64,000 bases of DNA from Larimichthys crocea (taxonomy: Eukaryota > Chordata > Actinopteri > Sciaenidae), in NCBI RefSeq assembly GCF_000972845.2, contig NW_020853535.1:809795-873794 (forward strand), given 5' to 3'. How positions within the stretch are numbered: the first letter of the stretch is position 1; every line of letters starts with the position of its first letter. Under the pieces are notes generated by a model. It did not search any database. It worked only from the letters and a program-made list of their open reading frames with translations, and was not told the DNA's origin. The position numbers and the translations under genes were made by a program. Shown here in pieces: positions 1-16,086 of this stretch.

Positions 1-160
1 TATATAGAAACGCCTTCCAGACTTTGAAAAAACATTTCTGGTGATGACCTCATAAATCTGACAGAAGGGTGTGCAAAGCTGTCATCAAAGTATAAAACAT
101 ATTTTGTTTACCACATACTGCCATACGTTATTTAAGTGTGTGTCCAAACTTTTGACTGGT
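1..160 (+). mobile_element. Tc1-like transposon, 3' end remnant
   Basis: The last 20 bases (141-160) are the exact reverse complement of 47520-47539, the start of the second Tc1-like copy in this window, so this is a terminal inverted repeat. The preceding bases, with the phrase reading gtgtgcaaagctgtcatcaa, resemble the end of the transposase gene and 3' flank of fish Tc1/mariner elements. The 5' part lies outside the window. It sits in a med21 intron, 125 bases before an exon, and has no usable reading frame. Confidence 0.85.
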
Positions 161-284
161 GCCATATCCCTCTCTCTCTCCCCTTTTTAATATTATCTGT
201 CTTTATTTGTTCGCCTATGACTTGCAGGATAAAGATACACGATTTGTTCAACATAAAGATTCAGTTGTTTTTATCTCTATCTAG

Positions 285-1703
285 AATATGCCCAGCTCTT
301 TGCAGCCCTGATCGCCAGAACAGCCAAAGATGTGGATGTACTAATCGACTCTCTGCCCAGCGAGGAGTCCACGGCAGCACTACAGGTTAGCACGTTCACG
401 TGTTATCTTTCAGACATGCATTCCAGTTTCAGATTCTCTGCTGAAAAGGAGATAAACTAAAAAGCCCAATTAGTACTTCTAGCTTTCAGTCAGCAGGGGG
501 AGACAAGTGACAAGTGTGCCACTGATTTTAAGGCCACTCTTCCAGTTAGTTATTGTAAGAAGCCTAGCTCATCTACTCTTGAATAAACATTTTCAAAGGA
601 AAGAATCAGCCACACTACTCAGTTCTTTCTATATTGTGTAAGTTTCTCATGATTTATATCTGGAATTACTATTACGATAGAGTGACTGCATGTACTTTTT
701 AAACACTCTTGTTTTGTTTCACTGGATTCAAAGTTACACCAGCTAAAATTTAAATGTCAGTACATGATGATAAGACTGGCACTGATTCTTAAGGTGATAT
801 GTGTCCTATCTCACTTAAGATAAAAAAGGGAAGGAACACACAGTGGTGCTCATTTCCAATAAAACATCTTGAGACTTCAAAACATTAGAAATGAAAGATC
901 AACACTGTTCCTGCTGAGCTCCTCTCCTGCTTAGAGGACATACAAGGATACTTCTGTGGGCATTCTCAGTTTACTTTTGTATTAAAAGCACAAGGCGTTT
1001 GATGCTGTGTCCAACACAAAAATTAAGACAATGAAGTACCCTCCTTAATCCTAGTGGGAAATTGCGACAGTTGCAGAGAATATGATGGGATGATGTTCTT
1101 GTTGATACATCTGCACTTCATCACCTGAGCATGGAGTGGTTTTGTGAGCTGCCATTTGTGATGATGTCATTATTGATGGTAGAATAGCTATTTAGAAATA
1201 TGTAGGATGTCCTGTGTTGCAGAACATATCATCTGTAGTGTAGTTTTACTATCAGCTGAGCTCACTCAGCAAAAAAGTGCTATCCACTCACTCACTGGAA
1301 AGTCTCTGCTACAATAAACGGAACAGAACCTTAACTAGTATCATTGGAAACACCTGTTGACCGTACTATGTATTTTCAGACCTTCATTCTTAGAAGCGTT
1401 ATATTTTTTGTGTTTTGATGTTGGGGAGTGGATGACTAAAATATTGGATAATGTCTTTTACCTTAAGTGCAAACAACCTTTTGACATTAAAGGTCCAGTA
1501 TGTCAGATTTAGTGGCTCTGTTAACAGAATATGGCAGAATTTGAATATAATATGCATAAGTATGTTTCCATTAGTATTAGTGTTTTTGTTAACTTAGAAT
1601 GAGACTTGTATATCTATAGAGAGTCTGCCATGTTGAATTGCCATTTTTCTACAGGAGCCCAGGCCAGACAAACTAAACACTGGCTCTATAGAGGGCCTTT
1701 CAC

Positions 1704-1738
<35 letters not shown>

Positions 1739-2583
1739 TGCATTTCGCAGCCGCTGTAGTTTCTCCTACATGCTAGGAAGGAGTGGATGAGGTGACAGGG
1801 TTGCAATCAGTAACTACACCACTAGATGCCACTAAATCCTAGAGTCAGTCCAAAATACAAAAGTAGTCCCTGGTCTTATTCTGTCCATGGTTGGCCACAG
1901 TGTCAGGAGAGGCTCTCATAACAGCAGCTGTCTGTAGTGTATGTTGTCAACACGGTATTTAATGAGGGAAATTGCTCTCTGCAGGAGAACATCTCAAGAG
2001 ACCCTGAGCACACCTGTGAATCACTTCCCATAGATCTGTTTTGACTTTTACAGTCGCTTCTAACTAACTGGCAGCTGTGATCAGCACACAGACTGATTAG
2101 ATTTACATTTTTTCCTGACTTGATTCTAGAGGCGTTTGACCATGCAGTTTCAGTTCCATTTTTCAGTTCCGTTTGAAGTCTTAACATAGTTTGGTATTAT
2201 GTCTGTCACCAGTGCATAACTAATGAGGCTTCAGAACAAAGGATGTTGTGTGTATTGGTGTCTGGGCTGAAAGTCACAGTGCTTCCTTTTAAAGGCTTGT
2301 TTGTGCCACAGGTTTAAATGAAGGAGTAAAAAAAAAACAATTTGATGCAAAGGAAATAGCGCTAACTTTCATTGTGAATGAATGTGTGACGTCTTGCCAG
2401 GCAGCCAGTCTGCGGCAGCTGGAGGAGGAGAACCACGAGGCAGCAGCTCGTCTGGAAGAGGTGGTTTACCGCGGCGATGTGCTGCTGGAGAAGATCCAGA
2501 GCGCCCTGGCCGACATCGCCCAATCGCAGCTCCGCACCCGCAACGGAGCACCCAGCCAACCATCACCAACCACTGAATCCTGA
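285..2583 (+). CDS. med21: Mediator complex subunit 21, C-terminal two exons
   Basis: MED21 is a small helical subunit of the middle module of Mediator, paired with MED7, and links transcription factors to RNA polymerase II in the nucleus. Two coding exons are visible: 285-385, encoding [20 protein letters not shown] and onward to STAALQ, and 2401-2583, encoding [20 protein letters not shown] and ending SPTTES before a TGA stop. Both have AG/GT borders and join in frame. Together they give about 94 C-terminal residues of a protein usually near 144 aa, covering the coiled-coil half. The N-terminal exons lie upstream of the window. The match to vertebrate MED21 is almost residue for residue, so the identification is firm. 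The intervening intron (386-2400) carries a MITE. stk38l lies downstream on the same strand, as in human. Confidence 0.96.
1491..1855 (+). mobile_element. TTAA-flanked MITE in med21 intron
   Basis: A TTAA at 1487-1490 is followed by AGGTCCAGTATGTCAGATTT, and the copy ends near 'cactaaatcctagagtcagtcc', a degraded inverted version of the start. The interior ('gccatgttgaattgccatttttctac', 'gagcccaggccagacaaact', 'agagggcctttcac') matches a very abundant teleost non-autonomous element as I remember it. A poly-T run of about 31 bases (1707-1737) interrupts it. A second, deleted copy is at 7259-7484. The right border is approximate. Confidence 0.7.
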
Positions 2584-3017
2584 CCCAAAACACTCATGGC
2601 ACACATCTGGACAATTTTTGTCATTTTCACTCTGACATCAACTGCAAGCCTCAAAACCATAATGAAATATGCTGAATGTGTGTGTGAAGGAAATGTGAGA
2701 TGTCATACAGTCAGCGAAACATCTTTTTTTTTTTTTGCTTGGTTACAATAGAAGACGTTGGAAAAGATCATTAAAATCATACACTGTTGTATGTGTGTCT
2801 TTCTGCTGACGCAGACACTTTGGAAAAATACAACCATGGAGATTTCTGTGGTCTGAATGTGTTTTTTTTTTTTTGTTCCATGTATATGTTGTATATTGAT
2901 TAAATCTGTTTTTGTAGATATTTATGAATTAAATAATTCAAATTTAAAAAACAACAGTTAAGAAATCTGCTCAGCACACTGTAACTGCATATCTGATGAC
3001 TTTTGGTTTCTTTTTTT

Positions 3018-3023
3018 AATAAA
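3018..3023 (+). terminator. med21 polyadenylation signal
   Basis: A canonical AATAAA lies 435 bases after the med21 stop codon, followed by a T/GT-rich stretch ('tttaatttgtccaaactgtttgtc') that would serve as the downstream element. It is the first full AATAAA after the stop. The call rests on position and motif only. Confidence 0.65.
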
Positions 3024-4700
3024 GCCTGAACGAACATTTAATTTGTCCAAACTGTTTGTCTTAACATCAACTGAATTTTTTTTTTTAGTTTGACAATAGA
3101 TCTTTTTCACAGCAGCCTTTTTGACATTTAATAGTAGGTAAACACTGGTGTTACCAGTGATAGGAATTATGGTTCATCGACTTTCTCATAAACATCTGTA
3201 GTGCCTCATTGCACATTGTTGTTCATCATGATGTTACAGCTTCACATATTTTCTCAAAGTATTCAGAGTTTCTGTCATGATGAATCATGACTTAGCGGGA
3301 AGTATGAATTCTACAAAATGATGGAATGATTGATGCCCTCGGTTATTTTTGTCTAAATGATCTCATGCTCAGTATGACCGCACTTCTGCTTTTTGGGGAC
3401 TGACTGGCTTATGTCACCTTTGTCCTCGTGTTTTGTTCTCATTTGGTTAATTTGTAATCAATGAATGGAGGTATATTCTGCTGCTTTTTTCTTGTCATTC
3501 TAGATGCAAGAAACATGCTCAAAATGTTTAAGGACCTAAGCTGGGATTTCATAATTCATTGAACAGGAAAATACATAATAATGCTACACAAATCAAGTGT
3601 TTATTTGATTTGAGTTCTTCTGGGAAAAATCATTCATGTCAACATTTGAAAATCAGTCAAGTTAGGATGTTTTCGAACAGCAGTGCAGTCCGGCTTTTAT
3701 TAAAAATGTGTCTCTGTGGTCTGATTCTGTTTCAGACTGAACTTTGTGAAGCATAGGCTTCAGGCCAGAGTGTTTATAGCCCAAATCTAAATTTAGTTTC
3801 TGTATCACAGCTCAGTGGGCTCCATTGATGTGACAAATATAAAAACAACCTTGTCTGCTGGACACCACACCCAGACGTGTTAGCAGGATACACCCACCTC
3901 TGTGTGTGTTAACATGGCTTGAACAGCAAAAGCTCCCAGCCTGTCCAAATAAGGAGATTTATGGCAGAGAAAGTTGACCTACCAGCGTTAAGTGCTTTCC
4001 CACTGTGTTTTGGTCAACAAAGATTTGTTGGTGGTGTTACCACTTTTATTACCTGTATTCCTCAGTGGTAATTATGGTAATTATTTACTGCACACCCGTT
4101 CTTTGCCCTATAGACCCAGAAGTGAAGGAGGAAACGTAAGGTTGCAGATAAAGGGGGGAATATATTTTGAGTGATATTGTTGTGTTGAAATGTGAATACA
4201 TAATGTGCATTGTCTAGTTTAAACAATGACCACATTTTCTTATTTTTGGCCAAAGCAGTTGCACTCGTCTTGAACTGCCCCACCAAAGATCCCAGATCTT
4301 GTATTATATCTTAGAATATGCCCAGAATATAGCTGTAGTCTGTCTGTCTGTGGCACTTTATTTATTATATATTTTTTATATTTTTATTTCGACATTAAAC
4401 ACGTTATGGTGTTTTATCTCCTTTATTGGCCCAATATAAATCATTCATACATTTGATTTATAAATGACTTGGTCAATCATAGCAATTAAAAATCAGCACT
4501 TTGTAGTTTATGACCTTTTATTGACCTTAGATGCTCTCTTGTAGTATATGGCATTTTCTATTTGTATGTGTTTATTTAAGTTATTCGTGAAATAAGTATC
4601 CTAATAATATTAGTTATTTTAAGAAAGCTTAGCACTAAGCATAAGCAATAAAATGACGTTATAGTTTACACAGTGGATTATTTCATAGGTACAAACGCTT
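3024..4700. other. Intergenic, med21 to stk38l
   Basis: No coding exon is recognised here. Small open frames (3559-3756, 3992-4174, 4062-4286 minus) show no known domain, codon signal or splice context. The stretch is AT-rich and unremarkable. Confidence 0.6.
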
Positions 4701-4729
4701 GCTAGCCAAATGAACCTGCGTCCTGGAAC

Positions 4730-5265
4730 GCAACCCTCGCGGGGAGGCTCGGATCTCCTCATTGGCTGACGCACACGTCATTCTCACGCATATTCAGCAT
4801 ATGATTGGTCAATGGAAACCACAGGTCTGTTTCTCCATCGCTGATTGGTTCTCCCCGAACGTCATTCAAAGTCCTACGCCGTTGCGTGGCTGCTGGAGCG
4901 TCTTTGATGAGCCCGAAGGTCCCAGGAAGCACCGCTGCTTATTTCGTATTTTTTTTATAGCGATAAAGACGGAGGAAGCGCTGGATTCGGAGGTCAGAGG
5001 GTACAAATGAAGAGCGTCAGATATTTTTAAATGATTCCAGCTCGGCTTTCTGTCAGCGTCAGGGCACTGCGGCGTTGATATCGGCGATGTTTACGGTGCA
5101 GCCTGATGATAAGTTCCTTTGAGCGGTGGCCAATAGCTGGAGCCTGTAGCCTTCAGCTGCCTCGATATTAGGCAGGAAAACACGAGAAGACACGCTATAT
5201 TTCTTTCAGCTTTGTCGTGGGGGGTGGCGGCAAGCCAATAATTGACTCTGGAGCAGGACACGGAG
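4730..5265 (+). promoter_or_regulatory. stk38l promoter and non-coding exon 1
   Basis: Base composition changes to GC/CpG-rich sequence around 4700. Three inverted CCAAT boxes (ATTGG near 4760, 4804 and 4843), typical NF-Y sites, are spaced about 40 bases apart, with CRE-like 'acgtca' motifs among them. No TATA box is obvious, consistent with a housekeeping CpG promoter. A strong splice donor (GAG|GTAAGG) at 5265/5266 would end a non-coding first exon that splices to the acceptor at 9158. The transcription start is not determinable here. Open frames inside this stretch are incidental. Confidence 0.65.
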
Positions 5266-7147
5266 GTAAGGTGAAAATATTCCCCACAGTGTGCTCTTTA
5301 TTATTATTTTGTATTTGTGGCTGTCATGGAACCTGCCAGACAGAGCGAAGGGAATAACGTGATAGCGGGTAAATAGCTAGCTCACACAGCGCAGCGGTGT
5401 TTGTACATGCTGACCTGATGCTATGAACCTTATATACCGTCTGTCTGTCAGCCTGTCTCTCTGTCAGCCTGTCTGACACCCGGCTGGCAGTTATCACATA
5501 GTGACGGTCTGTCAAACGGTGCGGCGCTAAAAGTTTGAATGCAGGTGAGCATCAGCCAGGTAAGACGACAATGTGTGTGCAGGTGATGAAGAACATCGTA
5601 TTCATCACACATGACTACTACTTTACATATAAAACCCACAAATAAGTTATTAGTTTGACATTTATTTTGCCCGCTTTTATTTTGAAATACACGTGCATAT
5701 AAATTAATGTCTTTTTTGTGCATTTCAGTCCCATTCTGAGCTTTATCATGAACAAAAAGCTCTATAACTAAGAAAAATTATATGAAATGAACATATTTCC
5801 ATGTAAGTATTAGGTGATACTGCATAATGTTCATTTTGTTAATGGAATATTACTGAATAATTGATACACACCATGAATGTTATAGTGAGTTTTCAACTCA
5901 GAAAATATTTTTGTTGTGCGCTTTTTGGGTGTGTGTGTGTCTGTGTGTGTGTGTGTGTGTGTGCCCCATTCCTCTCCCTGGCGTCATGACTGAGTCCTTT
6001 CATTCAGGACGGAAAGGGTTTCCTGTCCAGTCACTTACAGTACTTAAAGGGTGGAGTGTGTGTGTGTACCTCTAGACACACACACACACTCGCACATTGA
6101 CACCAAACTGAAAAGTCCAACATCTGGGGAAAAAGTAACACTCCTCTGTCTGGAACATAACATTTAAAAGATGTTAAAAACAGTTTCCTGCACATATAAA
6201 GCATTAAGAATCTAACCCAGGGTGCCAACAGGATTATTGCTTTCTTGTTATGTAGTATGTATCCATGTACATAAACTGAGGATAATCCAGCAGTGGTATA
6301 ACTAAATAAATTCCTTTCACCTCTGCTGTATTGAGGAAGGAGCAGAAACATCAGTGTATCTCAAAGGCTTGGCAAATAAAACCCAAACTATCACTACACA
6401 CTGTTTCATTTGTCTAATCCTTTAAGAGAAATCCTCCAAATCCTTCACTTTAATTGTAGATTAGACTTTTAATGGGCCACATTTGGCTCCTGTCCCTTGT
6501 TTTTAGCCTGCAGGCTTCAGTCTCCACACAGTGAGCTTGCCTTTTCTAATGCCTTCCTTATAAGTGCCTGAGCGCTGTCGCCTTGTTTGTTTAGCTAGGC
6601 GGTGGCTCTGGTTAACTTCAAGCCAAACTCAGTCCCTTCAGTCTGAGCTGAAGGTCTTTCGTTTTAACACTTCCAATGATGCTTCATTTTCCACCTTGGT
6701 GGGGAAATGACTACAAAAAGTCATCCGGGCCCATGGTACAAGTGTGCACATTAATTCCATGACTCAGTTTGAGCTGTGTACAGGAAACTGGAAGACTTTG
6801 GCAATACGGTAAAAAAGAAAGGGATAAAGTTTCTTTGATTAAGTGGCTACACAAGATCTATTAAAAAGAAATCTCAATCATTTAGAGTTAATCGCCTTTA
6901 AATGCTGTCAGATCTGCACAAACCATTAACACACTGTGATTAAACCTTATTAAAGAAGTTATAATCAGTGGCTAAGATGAACAAGCCCACAGATAACTAC
7001 CACCGACAGTTTTGGTTTCACGGCATGCAACTATATCATTTTGCTTCACTCTCCGCACTCTCGTAATGTCATTTTTTTGGCAGCAACAAGCAACCAGTTT
7101 CTGTGAAAAAGCTCACTGTGCGCTACCAAATGATGACGAGCAAGCAC

Positions 7148-7240
7148 AGTGGAGCATTTAGCAGCTAAAGAGCCAGATATTTCCCTCAGGGGTTGGTGCA
7201 GACCAAAAACAGAGCAAAAAGGAGAGCGAAGTTAGACATG
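7148..7240 (+). repeat. Dispersed fish repeat, copy 1
   Basis: The bases around 'catttagcagctaaagagcc', 'agatatttccctcaggggtt' and 'gaccaaaaacagagcaaaaa' recur in similar order at 30425-30545 inside bmal2 intron 7, with several substitutions and small indels. It looks like an old dispersed element. No terminal repeat or reading frame is visible. Confidence 0.6.
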
Positions 7241-7258
7241 CCTCCAAAAAAACTTTAA

Positions 7259-7484
7259 AGGTCCAGTGTTCAGAATTGAGTTGCATCTAGTGGTGTAATC
7301 GCTGCATTGCAATCTCCTCACATCACCCTCGCCTACCTAGTGTAGAGGAGAAACAACACCTGAAAGGCTCTGTGTTAATTATATATAATTATTTTTTCTT
7401 ATCAGGTGATTATACATGCATGAAAACATAAAATATAAATATTATATTCCAAACAGAGGCCCTCAGTCTTACACACTGGACATT
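7259..7484 (+). mobile_element. TTAA-flanked MITE, internally deleted copy
   Basis: TTAA duplications flank the element at 7255-7258 and 7485-7488. The ends are AGGTCCAGTG and CACTGGACATT, imperfect inverted repeats. It belongs to the same family as the copy at 1491 but is shorter (226 bp). A TTAA target fits the piggyBac or Kolobok type of non-autonomous element; the superfamily is an inference. Confidence 0.75.
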
Positions 7485-9164
7485 TTAAACATGTTCAGTA
7501 TTTGACTTTGACATAGTGAAATTATAGTATATAGTGTGTAGAGCCATAATAATGAAGTCTGTATAATAAATAATGCCTCATTTTCTAACATTCTCTCTGT
7601 CGCCCAGCCCAGTATGTATCCCAGAGTTCTGCAGCGATACTGTGGAGGGGAAATGTGAGTAGTTTAATAAAGTGATGTGCAGTCTGTCTGTGCAGTCAGT
7701 CCAAATAAAAGCGCTGCGGTCGATCATTGTCGATCTCCTGGTTTACTTCAGCGCTGCACTCCTCAGCCTGCTCGCACACTGAAAGGATTTAAATTAGCAA
7801 TTTTTTTTAACCAGAAATAACACCAGTCCATGGATTTATTGCTCGTCCGTGTTAAGCTGATGTGGTGCATAGAGGGTCCCTGCCAAGGCCTACGTGAGAC
7901 CACAAGAACTATAATTAGTCTGCTTCTTTGTGTTTTAGTCGTTTTAGTGCTTGTCATCAGCGGTGCTCCCCTTTTTAAGATGAGCATTGTGCTCAGGTAA
8001 CACCTCAGTAACTCAACACCCTTGTGCGCCGTTTGTTTGTGTCCCCTCGTCTTCAATCCAGTAGAAACCTCCCAAAGCCGAGCACTGATTTTTCTCAGAA
8101 GTCAGGAAGCGTCTTGTTGTTGTGGGATCATTGGTTTGGGGGCCAGGACAGAAAAAGGAACCGGCGTCTAGACGAAACATGTGTCCTATCTCAGAGCCGC
8201 AGGGCTGTTTTTATCTCTGTGTGAGCTAATCAAGTCCATTCATACCATACATACCACTGGAATGTTTTGATGATGCACATATCCACCCTCTTCCTCTTCC
8301 CCTCTGTTACATAATGTGTTCAAGTAACCTTCTATTAATTGAAGAAGAAGAGAATTAAAGTTCACTTCGTAGTGCTCACCTCTTACATCATGTTTGTTTT
8401 TTATTCAAACGACCTCCACCTCACAAGTACGTGTGTGTTTCTTCTGCTCTCTGTGGCTTTCTTTCCACCCACACAAGGGCTGCACATCAAGTCTATATGT
8501 GCTCTCCTAGAGAAAACCAGCGTGCTGTTCTTAAGCGATGTGTTGTCCTTGCAAATGAATGATGGACCTCCTTGGGGGGGAAAAACAAATTCCCACACAG
8601 GAACTTCAGTCTCAGGATTTCCTCTCTAATCTCTTCTTCTGGTTTGAACTAGTTCTATGTCAGTCTGATCTGATGATTGATCTGACAGTGTAAAAATGTA
8701 AAGGAATGCATGCTGAGAACGATATAAGGAGATTTCACTGATGAGTTCCTGGAATGAAGCCCTGCAGACCACGAGCCGCGCCGCACATGATTCTCTGTCC
8801 CTGTTTTCGGGTCACAAGAATATTTCTGTACCAGGGATCCGACATGGGCACTGCCGGTCAGTCTGAGGTTTCAGAAGGGCACCAACTGAAATGTAAAAAT
8901 GGATAAGACTTGTTTACACTGAAGGGAAAGACAGGAAAGTGTTAAATAATGTTTGAAATGACTCATAAATGTGTAACATGAAGTATTCTGTGTTTCTGGA
9001 GCTTGATGCACACTAAGGAATAAAAGTCTGAATGTGGTTTGAATGTTGGGGGAGGGGGGGTTCTTGTCATAAGCTACTGGTCATACCAGACCAAGTAAGG
9101 CTGTAGCAGCAAGTACCAGCGGCCAGTCTGATGTCCTGTTTCTTTTGTCGTCTTCCAGGATAGT

Positions 9165-12819
<3,655 letters not shown>

Positions 12820-15630
12820 CACGCTGCCATCGGGGAGCCGGCGTCGTGGAGAGAAAAACAGACGTTTACGGACACAGGGTTGGGCCGCGGGGCCCCGCTG
12901 GTGCTGAAGGCCGCGCTGTCAGCCTCTCAGTTTAAATTTAATCCTCATCACAAGTTATTTAGGTCTGCTCAGCCGCCGCAAGAACCCGCCAGGAGCTCGG
13001 AAATTAAGGAGCGTTACCGCATTACCTCGGTTGTTTATATCGTATACATGTGCCGTCTTTAGCCATAGCTCTCAGGCCAGCTCACTAACTGCGACACTAA
13101 ATCAGCATATCTGCATGTTCAGCAGCATTTCTGCTTCTGGAGATGATTCTTTTTTTTCTTACTGTCTAAATGCGACGGTCTGAAGGATGGAATACAAATC
13201 ACTGCTGCGACATCTTCACAGCAATAGTTTTGACACTGGTGGCTAAATTAGCTCTGATGCAAACAGAATTTAAAATACTGAAGACAAGATGTGTACACTG
13301 TAGTCAAACTCTGAAAGATTAGTAAGAACAGGTACCCCTCACTTGTTCTTGCCCATACTGTTATACTCATTCGTGGATTGTGAAGGAAAGTTCCACCATG
13401 GTTTCTGTTTTTGTTTTTTATAGATGGCATTTAAAATCTTAAAGTGCGAAAAAGAATCTTTAATTTTTATGTTTTAGCTGGCAGGAGCAGTTCGTTTTTG
13501 GTTTTATCTGTCTTGACTGGGTTGTGTGTAAGCGGAAGTTGAGCCTGGTACAACCTCAAGCACTGGAGATTGTGGTGGTGCAAGTTTTTGGTAGCCAGAT
13601 TCTAGTTAGCGAAATGCTTGTGGATCCCAGTAGAAGCTCAGTCAGCATTGTTTTCTAGACTGGGCCTGTAGGCACACATTTAGCCATGCTAGCAGCAAAG
13701 CTCTACGGTTTGGTCCAGTATGAAACATCACAACAACTATTGGACGGACAGATTACCGTGAAACATGTAGGTCCCTGAGTGCCGTCGTCAGGTCAGAATG
13801 ACTTTGGTTTATGACCAAAAACCTTCAATGATAATTAGATAGGCTAATTAGCAAAATGCTAGCATGCTAACATGCTAAACTAAGATGGTGAACATGGTAA
13901 ACATCACACCCTGTTAGCATCGACATGCTAACATCTATAGAGCTGCTAGCATGGCTGTACTGTAAGAAGTGTAACAGGTCATTCTTCTAACGAAGCCAAA
14001 GGGAGTTCTTTTGATCTTAATAAGTAGTGTAATTCTTTTTGTCTCTTATTCAGATTGATGGATGAGACTGAATTGAACACATCTATTTGTTTTCAGTAAC
14101 AGTTAAGCACTAAAAGGATAGAACATCTAAAGCAAACAGGCAAAACTTCAAACCATGCTGGAATCCTCCTTGAGCCGTCCCGGTGGGTGACACAGTGCGA
14201 CTTTGTGTCATCTCTGCTGGGCTAACTCTCCCTGTGGCATTGCCTCAAGCTCTCACTGTTGCTCTTTTCTCACAGAGGAACATCTTGTTGCCAGGAAACA
14301 TCTGAATGCAGTTTACCCTGCGCTTGACATCCGTTACTGTGGAGTGTTGCCCGTTCACTTGTGCCAAACAAAGTGCTGAGTGTGTCACTTCCCTTTTACA
14401 GCCAGTTGTTTTTTTTTCAGATCAGCGCTGCAGTAATTGATATTTCCCCTGATTTTAATTCTAATGAGCCCGAGGGGCCGATCACTTCCTTCTCGGATGG
14501 ACAAAACATGCAAAGTGCCTTTTTTTTTAAATAGCTGATAGATATTTAACCAGATGTTTTAGCGATGTTATCTCATATGGTTTATGACTGCGGAGTGATA
14601 AACCATATTTGAAGGGATAAAGGTTACGAAACAGAGTGATGAGACAAAGGCAGCATAGAAAAATGGTTAGATAATAAAACAGGGGGCTCATAAAAACGTG
14701 TCAAAGCAAACATGATGAACAAAGTGTCTTTGTTTGTCAAGTAAAGGTGAAACTAAAACAGATATGAGAAACTATATAAGAATAGATAGACATGATGGAT
14801 ATGTTAGACACATATATGGTGTTTGTTTTAGAGGTTCTTAAATGTTTTTTGTTAATTATGAGTTAAGTATCCATTGGATATAGTTAATATCTTTACTCCA
14901 AAAACCCCTCACCATAAAAAAAAAAACTAACCCAGGCCTGTCTTTCTCAACAAATCTACCAATTTAACCATCACGTCTGCTCAGAGTTGTGACTAGACAC
15001 AGCGCTAAACGTAGTTACCAAAGAACTCTGATCATCACACGTCGTGATCTGAACACACATTCAGATGTAGCGCTTGCTTACTGCACTTAACTCAAAACTA
15101 CCTTTAAAAAAACAAAAACAAAAAAATACACACACCTTTCCAAGAGAGCTAACCTTGGTTATGGAATAATTTGCCATTTCTATTTCTGCACACAGACGTA
15201 GGTGTTTCTCAGTTAGCACGTCTGCTGAGTGTCAAAATGCAAGGAAAAGCTCTAAATGTACTAACAGGGACAGGAAATGTACCGATGACTTGGACTAAGT
15301 TCTGCTGTAGCCATGACAGGAATCCCATATTTAAATGTTTGTGGTGCTATTTCTGGGGAGCTGATCGAGAAAGTGGTCATGCAGTTTGATAAATTAAAGA
15401 GTAGAGTAGATATAAATTATGATTATACATCCGTAATTCATCCCGGTGGTCCTATTGAAATTGGGCCAGAACTACATAAAGAAAGAAAGGGTTGTACAAA
15501 CTAAGGTTGACTGATGTGTATATTTCTACATTTATTTATTATTTTTCATGTTTTTAAGGCTGTTGACATTTTGTGCTAATATTCAGTGGATTTAATCAAA
15601 TTATTTTCATGTCAATTGGATTTCTTTAGA
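12820..15630. other. stk38l 3' UTR and intergenic DNA
   Basis: The first part after the stop is presumably stk38l 3' untranslated sequence; I could not choose a single polyadenylation site. It contains a dispersed fish repeat at 13720-13965. Open frames at 15171-15504 have no recognisable domain and no supporting splice context. Confidence 0.5.
13720..13965 (+). repeat. Abundant dispersed fish repeat
   Basis: The stretch contains 'caacaactattggacggaca', 'gactttggtttatgaccaaa', 'aattagcaaaatgctagcat', 'gctaaactaagatggtgaac' and 'gctgctagcatggctgtac'. I recognise these as a very common, unclassified teleost repeat rich in GCTAGC/GCTAAC words. A different segment of what I take to be the same repeat unit lies at 62690-62900. 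No coding capacity is seen. Confidence 0.7.
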
Positions 15631-15637
15631 ATTTTAA

Positions 15638-16086
15638 AGGGGCACTCCAGCGATGTAGTGTTGCATTTCTGTAAAACTCGGGGACTCACAAGAGACAAAT
15701 TTGAAGAAGAATGTCAAAACTGAAGCATCAGAGGCTGCTTTATCAGGATTTTGTCCCTATTTAGTATGGCTAAAGCCCCAAGAACAGTGAATCCTACACT
15801 TCCCATAATGCAACTTGAAATCAACTTTTAGTCAGGTCTCCCTGTCTAATAAATGCCGATGACTTTCAAACTTGGCCCTTGCTTGTAACATAGGCTTTCT
15901 GTTACAATTGTGTAGTAGCTGACCCTAAACCAAGATAACCCTTATGACATCATGATGAGATCACTATGGTTATTGAAACTCCCTCCAGAGCCATAGAAGA
16001 CCTAACTGAACTGTTTTGACAGGCTGAATAGTACTCCTCATAAGAAGTAAACTGATCTTGGTGTGAAAAATCTGTGTACCGCCCCT
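15638..16086 (+). mobile_element. 449-bp TTAA-flanked MITE
   Basis: Exact TTAA duplications flank the element (15634-15637 and 16087-16090). Termini are AGGGGC and GCCCCT, a short perfect inverted repeat, within a longer imperfect one. There is no reading frame. The interior carries 'cctacacttcccataatgca', a close match to the ZNF143/THAP11 binding motif, which is also found at 58829. The structure fits a non-autonomous piggyBac- or Kolobok-type element. Confidence 0.75.

Larger units (their letters stand above)
5266..9158 (+). other. stk38l intron 1 (repeat-bearing)
   Basis: This 3.9-kb interval lies between the exon 1 donor and the acceptor before the start codon. It contains a (TG)n run at about 5930-5962, a dispersed fish repeat at 7148-7240 and a TTAA MITE at 7259-7484. 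No exon with coding similarity is seen. Confidence 0.6.

Noticed and set aside
4762..5010. 82-codon frame near the stk38l promoter
   Set aside because: It lies in CpG-rich promoter/5' UTR sequence with CCAAT boxes and has no known similarity.
15171..15504. Two overlapping small frames after stk38l
   Set aside because: No domain, no conserved start context, and a MITE begins just downstream.
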